A stretch of DNA of 64,000 nt. Source: Halanaerobiales bacterium. GTDB taxonomy: Bacteria; Bacillota; Halanaerobiia; Halanaerobiales; DTU029. A program made the translations under genes and the position numbers. This document shows, one piece after another, positions 36,316 to 44,985 of this stretch; position 1 is the stretch's first letter; every line of letters starts with the position of its first letter. The stretch is taken from the NCBI GenBank assembly GCA_022360715.1, contig JAKSCG010000014.1:49283-113282 (forward strand), read 5' to 3'. The notes below the pieces were generated by a model. The model was given only the letters and a program-made list of their open reading frames with translations, was not told the origin of the DNA and made no database searches.

Positions 36316-37059
36316 ATGAATCTTAATGTTAATAAAAACACAATAGTACCGGTTTTTTATCAAATCCAGGAGCAAATCCGCAAGAAAATTGAGAGAGAGA
36401 AGCTTAAGCCGGGGACACAGCTTCCGACCGAAAGGGAGTTAGAGGCCCAACTGGGGGTTAGCCGGGTTACGATCCGGAAAGCAATCCGGGGTTTAATTAC
36501 GGAAGGCTATTGTACTAAAAGAGCCGGGAAAGGTATTTTTATTGCTGATAAAAAAATTAAAACAGATGTCCATTCCCTGGAAGGAACAACCAGTTTATTT
36601 GCCGGTCTGGGGAAAGAATTAGAAACTAGGCTTATCTCCAGAAAAGTAATTAATCCAGATGCCCGGATGATCAAATACCTGCAATTATCCGCTGTTGAGC
36701 CGGAAGAAGTCCTGGTTTTAAAAAGGTTGAGATTAGTCGATGATGAGCCCTATATTCTGGAGACAACCTATCTTCCGCTCTGTATTTTCCCGGGAATGCC
36801 CAACGGTGATTTTAACGGTTCGCTTTATCAAATGATGGATGAGCAATATGGGATCAAACCACACCATGCCAGCGGAATCTTTAATGTAATGATGTCGACC
36901 GAGGAGGACTCTAAATTACTTAATGTCCAATTAAATACAGCGCTGTTGGTCAAAGAAGTTACGGTGTATACGGCTACGAATTTACCAATCGAGATCAATA
37001 AATCGGTTTTTAGAAGTGATAAATTCAAGTTTATCGTTAATTCTGCCTTAAAAGAATAG
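36316..37059 (+). CDS. frlR: GntR-family (HutC/UTRA) regulator of fructosamine use
   Basis: A 247-residue regulator: winged-helix GntR domain (about 8-75, PTERELEAQLGVSRVTIRKA) and a C-terminal UTRA ligand domain (about 95-240). It directly precedes a fructosamine kinase and the rest of an frl-like operon, the place of FrlR in Bacillus; the effector is presumably a phosphorylated Amadori compound. Start ATG 36316 is preceded by GGATAGGTGG. Two matching palindromes, one at its own promoter and one before the transporter genes, support specific control of this cluster. Confidence 0.8.
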   Translation: MNLNVNKNTIVPVFYQIQEQIRKKIEREKLKPGTQLPTERELEAQLGVSRVTIRKAIRGLITEGYCTKRAGKGIFIADKKIKTDVHSLEGTTSLFAGLGKELETRLISRKVINPDARMIKYLQLSAVEPEEVLVLKRLRLVDDEPYILETTYLPLCIFPGMPNGDFNGSLYQMMDEQYGIKPHHASGIFNVMMSTEEDSKLLNVQLNTALLVKEVTVYTATNLPIEINKSVFRSDKFKFIVNSALKE

Positions 37060-37080
37060 CATTAGAGGAAGGAGTAAGTA

Positions 37081-37920
37081 ATGGCTCGCGTAATTGGGAT
37101 TGGTGATAATGTCGTTGATAAATATCTGGATCTAAATACGATGTTTCCGGGGGGTAATGCCTTAAATTTTGCGGTTTATGCCCGAAAATTAGGACATGAG
37201 GCTGCTTATATCGGGGTTTTTGGAAATGACCAGGCCGCTGAACATATCCGCGCGGTCTTAAATGAACTGGGGGTTGAGCTGTCATCTTGTCGGACTTACC
37301 CGGGTGAGAACGGTTATGCCGAAGTTAATCTGGTTAAGGGAGAGCGGGTTTTTGTCGGGGGGAACAAAGGGGGAGTAGCCAAAGACAATCCACTGCAGCT
37401 GACCCCGGATGACCTTACTTATATCAGTGGTTTTGATCTTATGCATAGTAGTTGTTACAGCCTATTGGAAGATCAACTGTTTAAATTGCAACAATTGGAA
37501 ATTCCGCTTTCTTTTGATTTTTCGGATCGAATTAGTGATGATTACCTGGAAGAAGTATGTCCTTTTCTTGACTTTGCTTTTTTATCCGGTAGTGGGCTAT
37601 CGGCCGACCAGATTAAGGAGAAATTAGTTAAAGCAGTCGGTTGTGGCTGTCAATTAGCCCTGGCGACCAGGGGCAGTGCCGGCGTAATCATGCTGGCCGA
37701 AGGACAATTTTATCAACAGCCGGCGTACCCAATTGACCCTCTTGATACCCTGGGAGCGGGCGATTCCTTTATTACCTACTTTTTACTGCAGATTGTTACA
37801 CGGAGTTGGAATAAGCCGGATGGATTGACCAGGGTATTAAGGGAAGCTGCCAAATATGCGGCCGATACCTGTTTAGTCCAGGGGGCTTTTGGCTATGGGC
37901 GGGAGATTCACCCGAAGTAA
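37081..37920 (+). CDS. frlD: Fructosamine (fructoselysine-type) 6-kinase
   Basis: A 279-residue PfkB-family kinase closely resembling FrlD: GIGDNVVDKYLDLN at the N-terminus, PGGNALNFAVYARKLG (about 22-37), SFDFSDRISDDYLEE (about 142-156) and the ATP-binding/catalytic DTLGAGDSF (about 220-228) with Asp as base. It would phosphorylate an imported fructosamine at O6 for cleavage by the SIS-domain deglycase at 41146. Exact amino-acid moiety is not determined by sequence. Start ATG 37081, 21 bases after frlR. Confidence 0.85.
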   Translation: MARVIGIGDNVVDKYLDLNTMFPGGNALNFAVYARKLGHEAAYIGVFGNDQAAEHIRAVLNELGVELSSCRTYPGENGYAEVNLVKGERVFVGGNKGGVAKDNPLQLTPDDLTYISGFDLMHSSCYSLLEDQLFKLQQLEIPLSFDFSDRISDDYLEEVCPFLDFAFLSGSGLSADQIKEKLVKAVGCGCQLALATRGSAGVIMLAEGQFYQQPAYPIDPLDTLGAGDSFITYFLLQIVTRSWNKPDGLTRVLREAAKYAADTCLVQGAFGYGREIHPK

Positions 37921-37934
37921 TTTTTTTTAGTTAT

Positions 37935-37957
37935 AGTGGGATATCCCGCTATCCCAT
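37935..37957. promoter_or_regulatory. FrlR-type operator, site 2
   Basis: AGTGGGATATCCCGCT (37935-37950), a palindrome with one mismatched pair, is followed by ATCCCAT (37951-37957), mirroring site 1. A -10-like TATAGT (37932-37937) overlaps it. It would let the regulator control the transporter genes separately from frlR-frlD. Confidence 0.6.
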
Positions 37958-38033
37958 TTGAAAAGGGGGTGATTACCAGTTTTTAAAGCAGTTGTGGAGA
38001 AGAGCTAATAAATAAAAGAGGAGGAGTAAAGAA

Positions 38034-39296
38034 GTGAAAAAGATTTTAACCGGTTTTTTCGTATTAAGTCTTTTGTTAACTCTGTTTTCGGGTATGGTAG
38101 CGGCCGAGGTGCAACTTAAGTTTTTACACCGGTGGACTCAGGAACCTTACTACAGCTTTTTCGAAGAGGTAGCTGCCGATTTTGAGAAGCTAAATCCCAA
38201 TGTTAAAGTTGATGTCCAGGCAATATCCAATGACCCTTTTAAAGAAAAGATTAAGATTATCCTGGGGACAGAGCAAGGACCAGATGTTTTCTTTAGCTGG
38301 CCCGGTGAGTTTACTAACCGCTTTATCCGGGCGGGACAGGTTTATGACTTAACCGATGTGATGGAACAGGGCTGGAAGGATGATTTTGTTTATTCTCAGC
38401 TAGAGCCCTTTATTTACAACGGGAAAATTTATGGTTCTCCATTTAGACTTGATGCCAAAGTATTTGTCTATAATACTAAGATTTTCCAGGAAGTTGGCGT
38501 AGCGATCCCGGAGACTTTTGAGGATTTATTAAGGGTTTGTGCCGAGCTTAAGCAAGCCGGGATTACTCCGATTGCCTTTGGTAATCAGGCCCCCTGGGCG
38601 GTGTCACATTATATTGGTACTTTAAATCAGAAGTGTGTCCCTGATCAGATTAGATTGACCGATATTCAACCGGAAAAGGGAACTTTTACTCATCCCGGTT
38701 ATGTTGAGGCTTTAAAGAAATATCAGCAGTTAGTCCCCTATTTCAATCAGAATGCTAATGCGATCAAACATGACGAAGCCAGGATCAATCTCTTTAACGG
38801 TAAAGCGGCCATGATGTATCTGGAAATAGTGGAGATACCGGAAATTGAACGGTCGGCTCCGGAGGAATTTAAAGCCAATTACGGTATTTTTAAATTTCCG
38901 GTAATCGAAGACGGAATGGGTGATCAGGATTATCTGACCGGTTATCCGGAGGGGTTTGTCGTTTCAGCTAATACTAAACATCCGGCCGAGGCAATTGCTT
39001 TCTTAAAATATTTAACCGGCAAAGAGGTTGGCAAGAAAGAGGCCCAAGAGCTTGGGTTTATTAATGGGATTAAAAACGTTGTCGATAAAGGTGAAGTAAA
39101 GGATTCTATTTACGATTCAACCCAGATCATCCTTGAGGCTAAGAGTCTGGTTAACTGGTTAGATTCTTCCCTGCACGCTAAAATATGGAGTGTTTATGGC
39201 CCGGAACTGCAAAAATTAACCGATAATATGACTACTCCCGAAAAGATTATGCAACAAATCGTTAAAACAGCTGAGCGGGTAAGGAGTGAATTCTGA
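38034..39296 (+). CDS. frlO: Fructosamine ABC transporter binding protein (FrlO-like)
   Basis: A 420-residue family 1 solute-binding protein. Signal peptide about 1-24, ending MVAA|EVQL, again without a lipobox cysteine. The mature part shows LKFLHRWTQEPYYSFFEEVA and EQGPDVFFSWPGEF typical of family 1. GTG 38034 follows GAGGAGGAG. Its place between an FrlD-like kinase and an FrlB-like deglycase suggests uptake of Amadori products; sequence alone gives only 'sugar-binding'. An extended Shine-Dalgarno-like GGGGGTGAT lies about 65 bases upstream. Confidence 0.8.
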   Translation: MKKILTGFFVLSLLLTLFSGMVAAEVQLKFLHRWTQEPYYSFFEEVAADFEKLNPNVKVDVQAISNDPFKEKIKIILGTEQGPDVFFSWPGEFTNRFIRAGQVYDLTDVMEQGWKDDFVYSQLEPFIYNGKIYGSPFRLDAKVFVYNTKIFQEVGVAIPETFEDLLRVCAELKQAGITPIAFGNQAPWAVSHYIGTLNQKCVPDQIRLTDIQPEKGTFTHPGYVEALKKYQQLVPYFNQNANAIKHDEARINLFNGKAAMMYLEIVEIPEIERSAPEEFKANYGIFKFPVIEDGMGDQDYLTGYPEGFVVSANTKHPAEAIAFLKYLTGKEVGKKEAQELGFINGIKNVVDKGEVKDSIYDSTQIILEAKSLVNWLDSSLHAKIWSVYGPELQKLTDNMTTPEKIMQQIVKTAERVRSEF

Positions 39297-39311
39297 GCAT
39301 AGTTTGACTGC

Positions 39312-39352
39312 TACCACGATCGAACAGCCAGCAGTGCTGTTCGGTCGCGGTA
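39312..39352 (+). promoter_or_regulatory. Intercistronic hairpin between frlO and frlN
   Basis: A 16-base arm at 39312-39327 pairs with 39337-39352 with one mismatch and one wobble, and has no U-run. Hairpins after binding-protein genes commonly protect the upstream mRNA and set a high binding protein to permease ratio; that role is inferred. Confidence 0.55.
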
Positions 39353-39371
39353 CTCTAAATAGGGGGATAAG

Positions 39372-40241
39372 ATGAAAAGAGGGAAGTACACCCATTGGTT
39401 ATTCATTATTCCAGCATTACTCTTTGTATTAATCTTTGTCTATATTCCGATCTTACAGAGTTTTTACTTTAGTTTATTTCGGATGAATAGCTATAGTCCG
39501 GAAACGATCTTTGTCGGATTAAGACATTATCGCGATATTTTTGATGATCCGATTTTTTATACCGCTTTAAAAAATAATACCTGGTATGCGGTTATTTCTG
39601 TGCTATGCCAGGTTGGAATCGGATTAGTCCTAGCCATAATTTTGGAGAGTAAATTTATTGGCCGGTCGAGAAAATTATTTCGCAATATCTATTTCTTGCC
39701 TTCGGTAATTTCGGTAACAGCCGTTGGTCTAATGTGGTATTTCATCTATAACCCTAATATCGGTTTAATTAATTCGCTGATTAGATGGGGTGGAGCTAAA
39801 GATTTTAGCTTTGCCTGGCTTGGTCAGCCTAAAACAGCCATATTTGCGATTATTGCGATGAGTCAGTGGCAATATGTCGGCTATATTATGATGTTATTAA
39901 TTGTAGCTATCCAAAAAATACCGGTTGAGCTGTATGATGCAGCTGAGATCGACGGGGCCGGAGAGGTGAAGAAGGCTTTATTTGTCACCATCCCACAGGT
40001 AAAGGAAATGCTACTGGTTACCTCAGTGATTACCGTAATTGGGTCTTTTAAGTTGTTTACCGAAGTCTTCGTTACCACCCGGGGAGGTCCGTATGATACC
40101 ACTCAGGTCTTAGGCACATATATGTACCGCCATGCCTTTTTCTTTGATGCCATGGGCTATGCCTCGGCCGTTGCCATTATTATTTTTGTAATTACTTTTG
40201 TCGCTTCATTGCTGCAAATTAAACTATCTACCCGGAATTAA
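39372..40241 (+). CDS. frlN: Fructosamine ABC transporter permease (FrlN-like)
   Basis: A 289-residue MalF-type permease with six predicted membrane segments. The EAA loop is YDAAEIDGAGEVKKALFVTI followed by PQ (about 191-212). ATG 39372 follows AGGGGG. It would pair with the permease at 40262. Confidence 0.85.
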   Translation: MKRGKYTHWLFIIPALLFVLIFVYIPILQSFYFSLFRMNSYSPETIFVGLRHYRDIFDDPIFYTALKNNTWYAVISVLCQVGIGLVLAIILESKFIGRSRKLFRNIYFLPSVISVTAVGLMWYFIYNPNIGLINSLIRWGGAKDFSFAWLGQPKTAIFAIIAMSQWQYVGYIMMLLIVAIQKIPVELYDAAEIDGAGEVKKALFVTIPQVKEMLLVTSVITVIGSFKLFTEVFVTTRGGPYDTTQVLGTYMYRHAFFFDAMGYASAVAIIIFVITFVASLLQIKLSTRN

Positions 40242-40261
40242 CAGGAAGGGGGAATTAGCGG

Positions 40262-41095
40262 ATGAGCCAAAAAAATTCTGAGCAATTTATTAGAACTTGC
40301 TTATTGCTGATCTTAAGCCTGCTCGTGATCGCTATTGTCCTGCCGATGGGCTGGATTGTACTCAGTTCACTCAAGAATAACAATGAGTTTTTTAGCACTC
40401 CTTTAAAGCTGCCCGGTCGGTTGCTATATGTAAATTATCAGAATGCCTGGAATTTAGGGCTTTCCCAGTATTTTATTAATAGTGTACTGGTCTCCGGGGT
40501 TTCCATTGCACTGACAATTGTATTTGGTTCAGCCTGTGCCTATGGATTGACCAGGTTTTACTTTAAAGGACAGACCGTACTTTTCTATCTGATTTTAGGA
40601 GGACTTTTATTATCACCCCAGGTTGCTGTTTTACCCCTTTATCGGATGTTAAATCAATTCGGTATTTATAATACCTATTGGGCGATGATCCTGCCCTATG
40701 TTGCTTTCCGCTTACCCTTTGCGATCTTTTTGATCCGCTCTTACTTCATCTCTTTTCCGCGGGAACTGGAAGAATCGGCTTATATCGACGGATGTAATGC
40801 TTTAACAACATTTACCAGGATAGTACTGCCGATTAGCAAGCCAATTCTGGCCTCAACAGCGATCGTTACCGGAATTTTTGTCTGGAATGAATTCTTATTT
40901 GCCTTAATTTTTATTGAGAATAAGTCCTTAATGACGATTCCGATCGGATTGTCTACTTTCCGGGATGCTTTAACCACTGATTATACCACCATGTTGGCCG
41001 GAATAGTAATTGGCTCTCTACCGATTATGATATTATATCTGGCCATGCAGCGGTCTTTTATCAAGGGTTTGACCGCCGGGAGTGTTAAAGGGTAA
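40262..41095 (+). CDS. frlM: Fructosamine ABC transporter permease (FrlM-like)
   Basis: A 277-residue MalG-type permease, first membrane helix at about 12-34, with EAA loop ELEESAYIDGCNALTTFTRI (about 168-187). ATG 40262 follows GGAAGGGGG. With FrlN it forms the channel; the ATPase is presumably the MsmK-type protein at 13105, since none is in this operon. Confidence 0.85.
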   Translation: MSQKNSEQFIRTCLLLILSLLVIAIVLPMGWIVLSSLKNNNEFFSTPLKLPGRLLYVNYQNAWNLGLSQYFINSVLVSGVSIALTIVFGSACAYGLTRFYFKGQTVLFYLILGGLLLSPQVAVLPLYRMLNQFGIYNTYWAMILPYVAFRLPFAIFLIRSYFISFPRELEESAYIDGCNALTTFTRIVLPISKPILASTAIVTGIFVWNEFLFALIFIENKSLMTIPIGLSTFRDALTTDYTTMLAGIVIGSLPIMILYLAMQRSFIKGLTAGSVKG

Positions 41096-41145
41096 GTTAA
41101 TTTAAATAGACCAAATAAAAAATTTATGTAAGGGGGAAATAATCA

Positions 41146-42156
41146 ATGGACCAAAATAAACTAAAGATTTATCAGGAAATGCTGAAAAAAGGGCTGGCCG
41201 AACAGCCCAGAATTGAAGAAATTGTCGAGCAGGTATTAAGGAATGAGCTAAAGAATATCTTTTTAGTTGGCTGTGGCGGATCACTGGCCTGTATGTATCC
41301 CTGCAAATATATCCTGGAGACCAATTCGCAATTGCCGGTTTATATTTATAATGCTGGTGAATTTAATACAATTAGACCGGTGCAATTCAATCAAAATTCT
41401 CTGCTTGTTTTGTCTTCCTACAGTGGTAAAACTCCGGAGACAGTGGCAGCAGCCAATTATGCCGGTGCGATCGGGGCAACTACCATCGGTTTTACCGGTG
41501 AAGGTGATTCTCCCCTTGGACAGGCGGTAGATTATGTCTTCACCAATCAAGCTGAGACCGGGGTGACTGCTTCCAAGATTGTTTTGCTTTATCAGATTGT
41601 CTTTAATTTAATTAAACGGACTGATAACTTCCAGCAATATGACCAGATAATGGCCGCACTCGCTACTTTGCCGGAAAGTCTTGTTCAGATCAAGCAGCAG
41701 GTTGAGGAGCGGGCCCGCCAATTTGCTAAAGACTATCAAGATCAACAATTTTTTATGATCCTGGGAGCTGGTCCCTGTTGGGGAGAAACATATTCTTATG
41801 CCACCTGTATCCTGGAAGAAATGCAATGGATCCCTGCCCAGCCCGTTCATGCCGGAGAGTTTTTCCACGGCTCATTTGAGATTGTCCGGGACGATACCAA
41901 TATCATCATTTTTAAAGGCGAAGACAAAAGTAGACCAGTAACCGAGCGGGCCGAAACCTTTTCTAAAAAATACTCTCAGCGGGTGACGGTGATCGATACA
42001 AAAGATTATGAGTTACCCGGGGTACCGGCAGAGCTGAGGGGATATATGTCACCACTGGTCCTTTCCGCCGTAATGGATCTCTTTTCCCATTACCTGGCTA
42101 CCGCAAGGAACCATCCCCTAAGTACTAGAAAATACATGGGTAAGGTAGATTATTAG
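41146..42156 (+). CDS. frlB: Fructosamine-6-phosphate deglycase (SIS domain)
   Basis: A 336-residue protein with two SIS domains, like FrlB/FraB. The first has GCGGSLACMYP (about 43-53) and SSYSGKTPETVAAA (about 89-102); the second holds QPVHAGEFFHGSFEIV (about 229-244), where family knowledge places a catalytic Glu and His. It splits the phosphorylated Amadori compound into glucose 6-phosphate and the free amine. ATG 41146 behind AAGGGGG. It ends the frl-like operon just before a strong hairpin. Confidence 0.85.
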   Translation: MDQNKLKIYQEMLKKGLAEQPRIEEIVEQVLRNELKNIFLVGCGGSLACMYPCKYILETNSQLPVYIYNAGEFNTIRPVQFNQNSLLVLSSYSGKTPETVAAANYAGAIGATTIGFTGEGDSPLGQAVDYVFTNQAETGVTASKIVLLYQIVFNLIKRTDNFQQYDQIMAALATLPESLVQIKQQVEERARQFAKDYQDQQFFMILGAGPCWGETYSYATCILEEMQWIPAQPVHAGEFFHGSFEIVRDDTNIIIFKGEDKSRPVTERAETFSKKYSQRVTVIDTKDYELPGVPAELRGYMSPLVLSAVMDLFSHYLATARNHPLSTRKYMGKVDY

Positions 42157-42164
42157 AATGATAC

Positions 42165-42199
42165 AACTCGAGAAAACCCGCTCCGGGTTTTCTCGAGTT
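42165..42199. terminator. Perfect 16-bp hairpin after frlB
   Basis: The left arm 42165-42180 and right arm 42184-42199 are perfectly complementary over 16 bp around a 3-base loop (CTC). There is no clear T run after it on either strand. It probably terminates or protects the frl mRNA. Confidence 0.55.
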
Positions 42200-42210
42200 A
42201 TAGTGGGTGC

Positions 42211-42321
42211 CTAAGCTTGTTTATCCTCAATGCACTTTTCTCCGTAATAACACCACCCTAAAGAAGTAGAGAAAGCAAAGAAGATAATACCGATTCCGAT
42301 TACTATTTCCCTGTTTATTTG
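42211..42321 (-). pseudogene. Remnant of an alanine/sodium symporter (AGCS family)
   Basis: Read on the minus strand, this short frame gives a membrane segment followed by FFAFSTSLGWCYYGEKCIE, the highly characteristic helix-end motif of AGCS amino-acid:sodium symporters (YaaJ/AlsT), whose usual form is FAFTTxxGWxYYGExxxE. The motif belongs to the middle or late part of a protein of about 450 residues; no start codon, upstream domain or further downstream homology is visible. A stop (TGA) closes the frame upstream. It is the decayed relic of a deleted gene between the frl and nad clusters. Confidence 0.7.
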
Positions 42322-42343
42322 TCAAATATGGACTTCAAAAGGC

Positions 42344-42372
42344 TTGACAAAAATAAATAAAGGCGGTATCAT
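42344..42372 (+). promoter_or_regulatory. Promoter of the nad operon
   Basis: TTGACA (42344-42349) and TATCAT (42367-42372) with 17 bases between, about 58 bases before nadA. No NiaR-type operator could be recognised with confidence. Confidence 0.65.
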
Positions 42373-42429
42373 TGGATTGTTATCATAATATTTAATTTTG
42401 GATTACTGTTATAATTGAGGGGGCATCTT

Positions 42430-43341
42430 ATGGTGATTAAAGGGAATTTATTATCGGAAATTGAACGATTAAAAAAGGAGCGGAATGCAATCATTCTGGC
42501 CCATAATTACCAGATTGACCAGGTGCAGGACCTGGCCGATTTTGTCGGTGACTCTTTTAAGTTGAGCCAGCAGGCAGCAGCAACCGATGCCGAGCTGATT
42601 GTTTTTTGCGGGGTAATATTTATGGCGGAAAGTGCTAAGATCCTTTCTCCCGATAAAACGGTTTTATTACCGGAAAAAATGGCTGATTGTCCGATGGCTA
42701 ATATGGTCGATGTACCCTCTTTAAAGGAAATGAAAAAACGCTATCCGGAAGCGGCGGTAGTAGCTTATGTTAATTCACCGGCCGCAGTTAAGGCGGAGAG
42801 CGATATTTGTTGTACTTCGTCAAATGCCCGGCAAGTAGTGGAATCGCTTCCCCAGGAACAGATTATCTTTTTGCCGGATCAAAACCTGGGACAATATGTC
42901 GCCAGCCAGACGACTAAGGAGCTGATCATCTGGGAAGGATACTGTTCGACCCATGCCCGGGTGCGGCCGGAAGAAGTAAAAAAGGCTAAAGCCGCCCATC
43001 CGCAAGCCCCGTTGTTAATCCATCCCGAGTGTACCCCGGAAGTGCTGGCCCTGGCTGATTATATCGGCAGTACGGCCGGTATCTTGGACTATGCCCGGGA
43101 GAGTAAAGCCAGCACTTTTTTGATCGGAACAGAGATGGGGATTATTCACCGTTTGCAAAAAGAGAATCCGGATAAACGCTTTTATCTATTAAGTCCGGGT
43201 TTGATCTGTCCGAATATGAAGAAAACTACACTGGAAAAGGTCTATCTTTCGCTGAAAGAGCTGATTACGGAGATTGAATTGCCGGCTGAAATTAGAGAAA
43301 AGGCTTACCGGGCGATGAGTAGAATGTTACAAATTAGCTGA
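42430..43341 (+). CDS. nadA: Quinolinate synthase
   Basis: A 303-residue NadA condensing iminoaspartate with DHAP to quinolinate. Three cysteines for the [4Fe-4S] cluster lie in conserved settings: VFCGVIFMAES (about 65), EGYCSTHAR (about 171) and LICPNMKKT (about 257). IILAHNYQ near the N-terminus is also diagnostic. The frame opens at TTG 42415, but ATG 42430 behind GAGGGGG is better. First gene of nadABC. Confidence 0.95.
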   Translation: MVIKGNLLSEIERLKKERNAIILAHNYQIDQVQDLADFVGDSFKLSQQAAATDAELIVFCGVIFMAESAKILSPDKTVLLPEKMADCPMANMVDVPSLKEMKKRYPEAAVVAYVNSPAAVKAESDICCTSSNARQVVESLPQEQIIFLPDQNLGQYVASQTTKELIIWEGYCSTHARVRPEEVKKAKAAHPQAPLLIHPECTPEVLALADYIGSTAGILDYARESKASTFLIGTEMGIIHRLQKENPDKRFYLLSPGLICPNMKKTTLEKVYLSLKELITEIELPAEIREKAYRAMSRMLQIS

Positions 43342-43368
43342 AATGGGACTAAATACCGGGTGATATAA

Positions 43369-44985
43369 TTGCTACAAGATCTAGAATATATTAAAACCGA
43401 TTTTCTGGTGGTCGGCACTGGGATTGCCGGTCTATATACAGCTTTAAATCTTAGTTCCCTGGGACAGGTTATTATTTTGACTAAAGAACAGATCGAAGAC
43501 AGTAATACCCAGTATGCCCAGGGGGGAATTGCTGCTGTTCTTGATCAGGGAGATTCCTGGGAACTCCATCTGGAGGATACCCTGCAGGCCGGGGCTGGAC
43601 TCTGTGACTACCGAGCTGTCCAGGTTCTTGTTCAGAACGGACCGGACCGGGTCAGGGAGTTGATTAAACTCGGCACTAATTTTGATCATATTGAAGGAAC
43701 TCTGGATTTGACCAGAGAAGGTGCCCATAGTAAACGCAGAATACTCCACGCCAGGGGTGACGCTACCGGAGTGGAGATTCGGGAAGCCCTAACCAGGGTA
43801 ATCCAGCGCAATAATAATGTTATCGTTCGGGAAGACTCGTTTATGATTGATTTAGTTTTAGACGGCGGCCCTTTGACCAGAAAGGTAGCCGGAGTAGTGG
43901 TCTTTGATCAGCGCCGGCATTGTTATCAGATCTACCTGGCCCGGGTAGTGGTTTTAGCCAGTGGAGGTTGTGGGCAGATTTATGCTAATACCAGCAACCC
44001 TGATGTGACTACTGGCGATGGAATCGCTGCTGCCTATAGAGCCGGTGCTACTTTAATTGATATGGAATTTATGCAATTCCATCCGACAACACTTTACAAT
44101 CCAACCGGTCCTTCTTTTTTAATCTCGGAAAGTGTCCGCGGGGAGGGCGGGATTTTACTTAATAAAAAGAAAGAACGCTTTATGCCTAATTACCATCCTC
44201 AAGCCGAACTGGCCCCGCGGGATATTGTTGCCCGCTCAATTCTCAAAGAAGCCGAAAAAGACGGGATGCCCTATGTTTGGCTGGATGTTACCGCCTGTAA
44301 ACCCGGGTTTGTGGAAAAAAGGTTTCCCACTATTTATCAGACACTACTCCAGTACGGGCATGATCTCAGCCAAGAGCTGATCCCGGTTATTCCGGCTGCC
44401 CATTATATGATGGGCGGTGTTAGAACCGATATTGATGGTCAGACCGATGTGGAGCGGCTTTATGCCTGTGGTGAGGTTGCCTGCAACGGAGTGCATGGTG
44501 CGAACAGACTGGCCAGTAATTCTTTGCTGGATGGACTGGTTTTCGGCCATCGCATTTATGAGGCAATTCGAGCGAGACGATCCACCCTTAATATGATCGA
44601 TAACTATAACTCTCTGCTCATTCCTCCGCTCAAACCGAATGGTCAGGCTTCACCCTTAATCAAAGAAATTGGGAACCGATTAAGACAGGAGATGGATAAA
44701 AAAGTCGGTATGATCAGGAAGAGCGAACAACTGGAAACGATGATCCGCTGGTCACAACAACAATGGCAAGGCTTAAATAATTATCCGGTTAGTGATCAAG
44801 AGAGCTGGGAGTTGGCAAATATGTTGCAAATTTCCGAGATGATCGCCAGGGCAGCCCTGTTACGCGAGGAGAGCAGAGGAGGTCATTATCGCAGTGACTT
44901 TCCGGTTAAGGAAGCTCATTGGTCCAAGACCCATATTATTTTTAATCTAGATTATCCGGAGGGAAAGCAAGATGTGTTGGAATAA
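43369..44985 (+). CDS. nadB: L-aspartate oxidase
   Basis: A 538-residue flavoprotein oxidising aspartate to iminoaspartate. FAD motif VVGTGIAGLYTAL (about 10-22), the substrate-side QYAQGGIAAVL, MEFMQFHPTTL and HGANRLASNSLLDGLVFG are all present. In an anaerobe it would use fumarate or another acceptor instead of oxygen (inference). Start TTG 43369. The 3' end overlaps nadC by 14 bases. Confidence 0.95.
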   Translation: MLQDLEYIKTDFLVVGTGIAGLYTALNLSSLGQVIILTKEQIEDSNTQYAQGGIAAVLDQGDSWELHLEDTLQAGAGLCDYRAVQVLVQNGPDRVRELIKLGTNFDHIEGTLDLTREGAHSKRRILHARGDATGVEIREALTRVIQRNNNVIVREDSFMIDLVLDGGPLTRKVAGVVVFDQRRHCYQIYLARVVVLASGGCGQIYANTSNPDVTTGDGIAAAYRAGATLIDMEFMQFHPTTLYNPTGPSFLISESVRGEGGILLNKKKERFMPNYHPQAELAPRDIVARSILKEAEKDGMPYVWLDVTACKPGFVEKRFPTIYQTLLQYGHDLSQELIPVIPAAHYMMGGVRTDIDGQTDVERLYACGEVACNGVHGANRLASNSLLDGLVFGHRIYEAIRARRSTLNMIDNYNSLLIPPLKPNGQASPLIKEIGNRLRQEMDKKVGMIRKSEQLETMIRWSQQQWQGLNNYPVSDQESWELANMLQISEMIARAALLREESRGGHYRSDFPVKEAHWSKTHIIFNLDYPEGKQDVLE

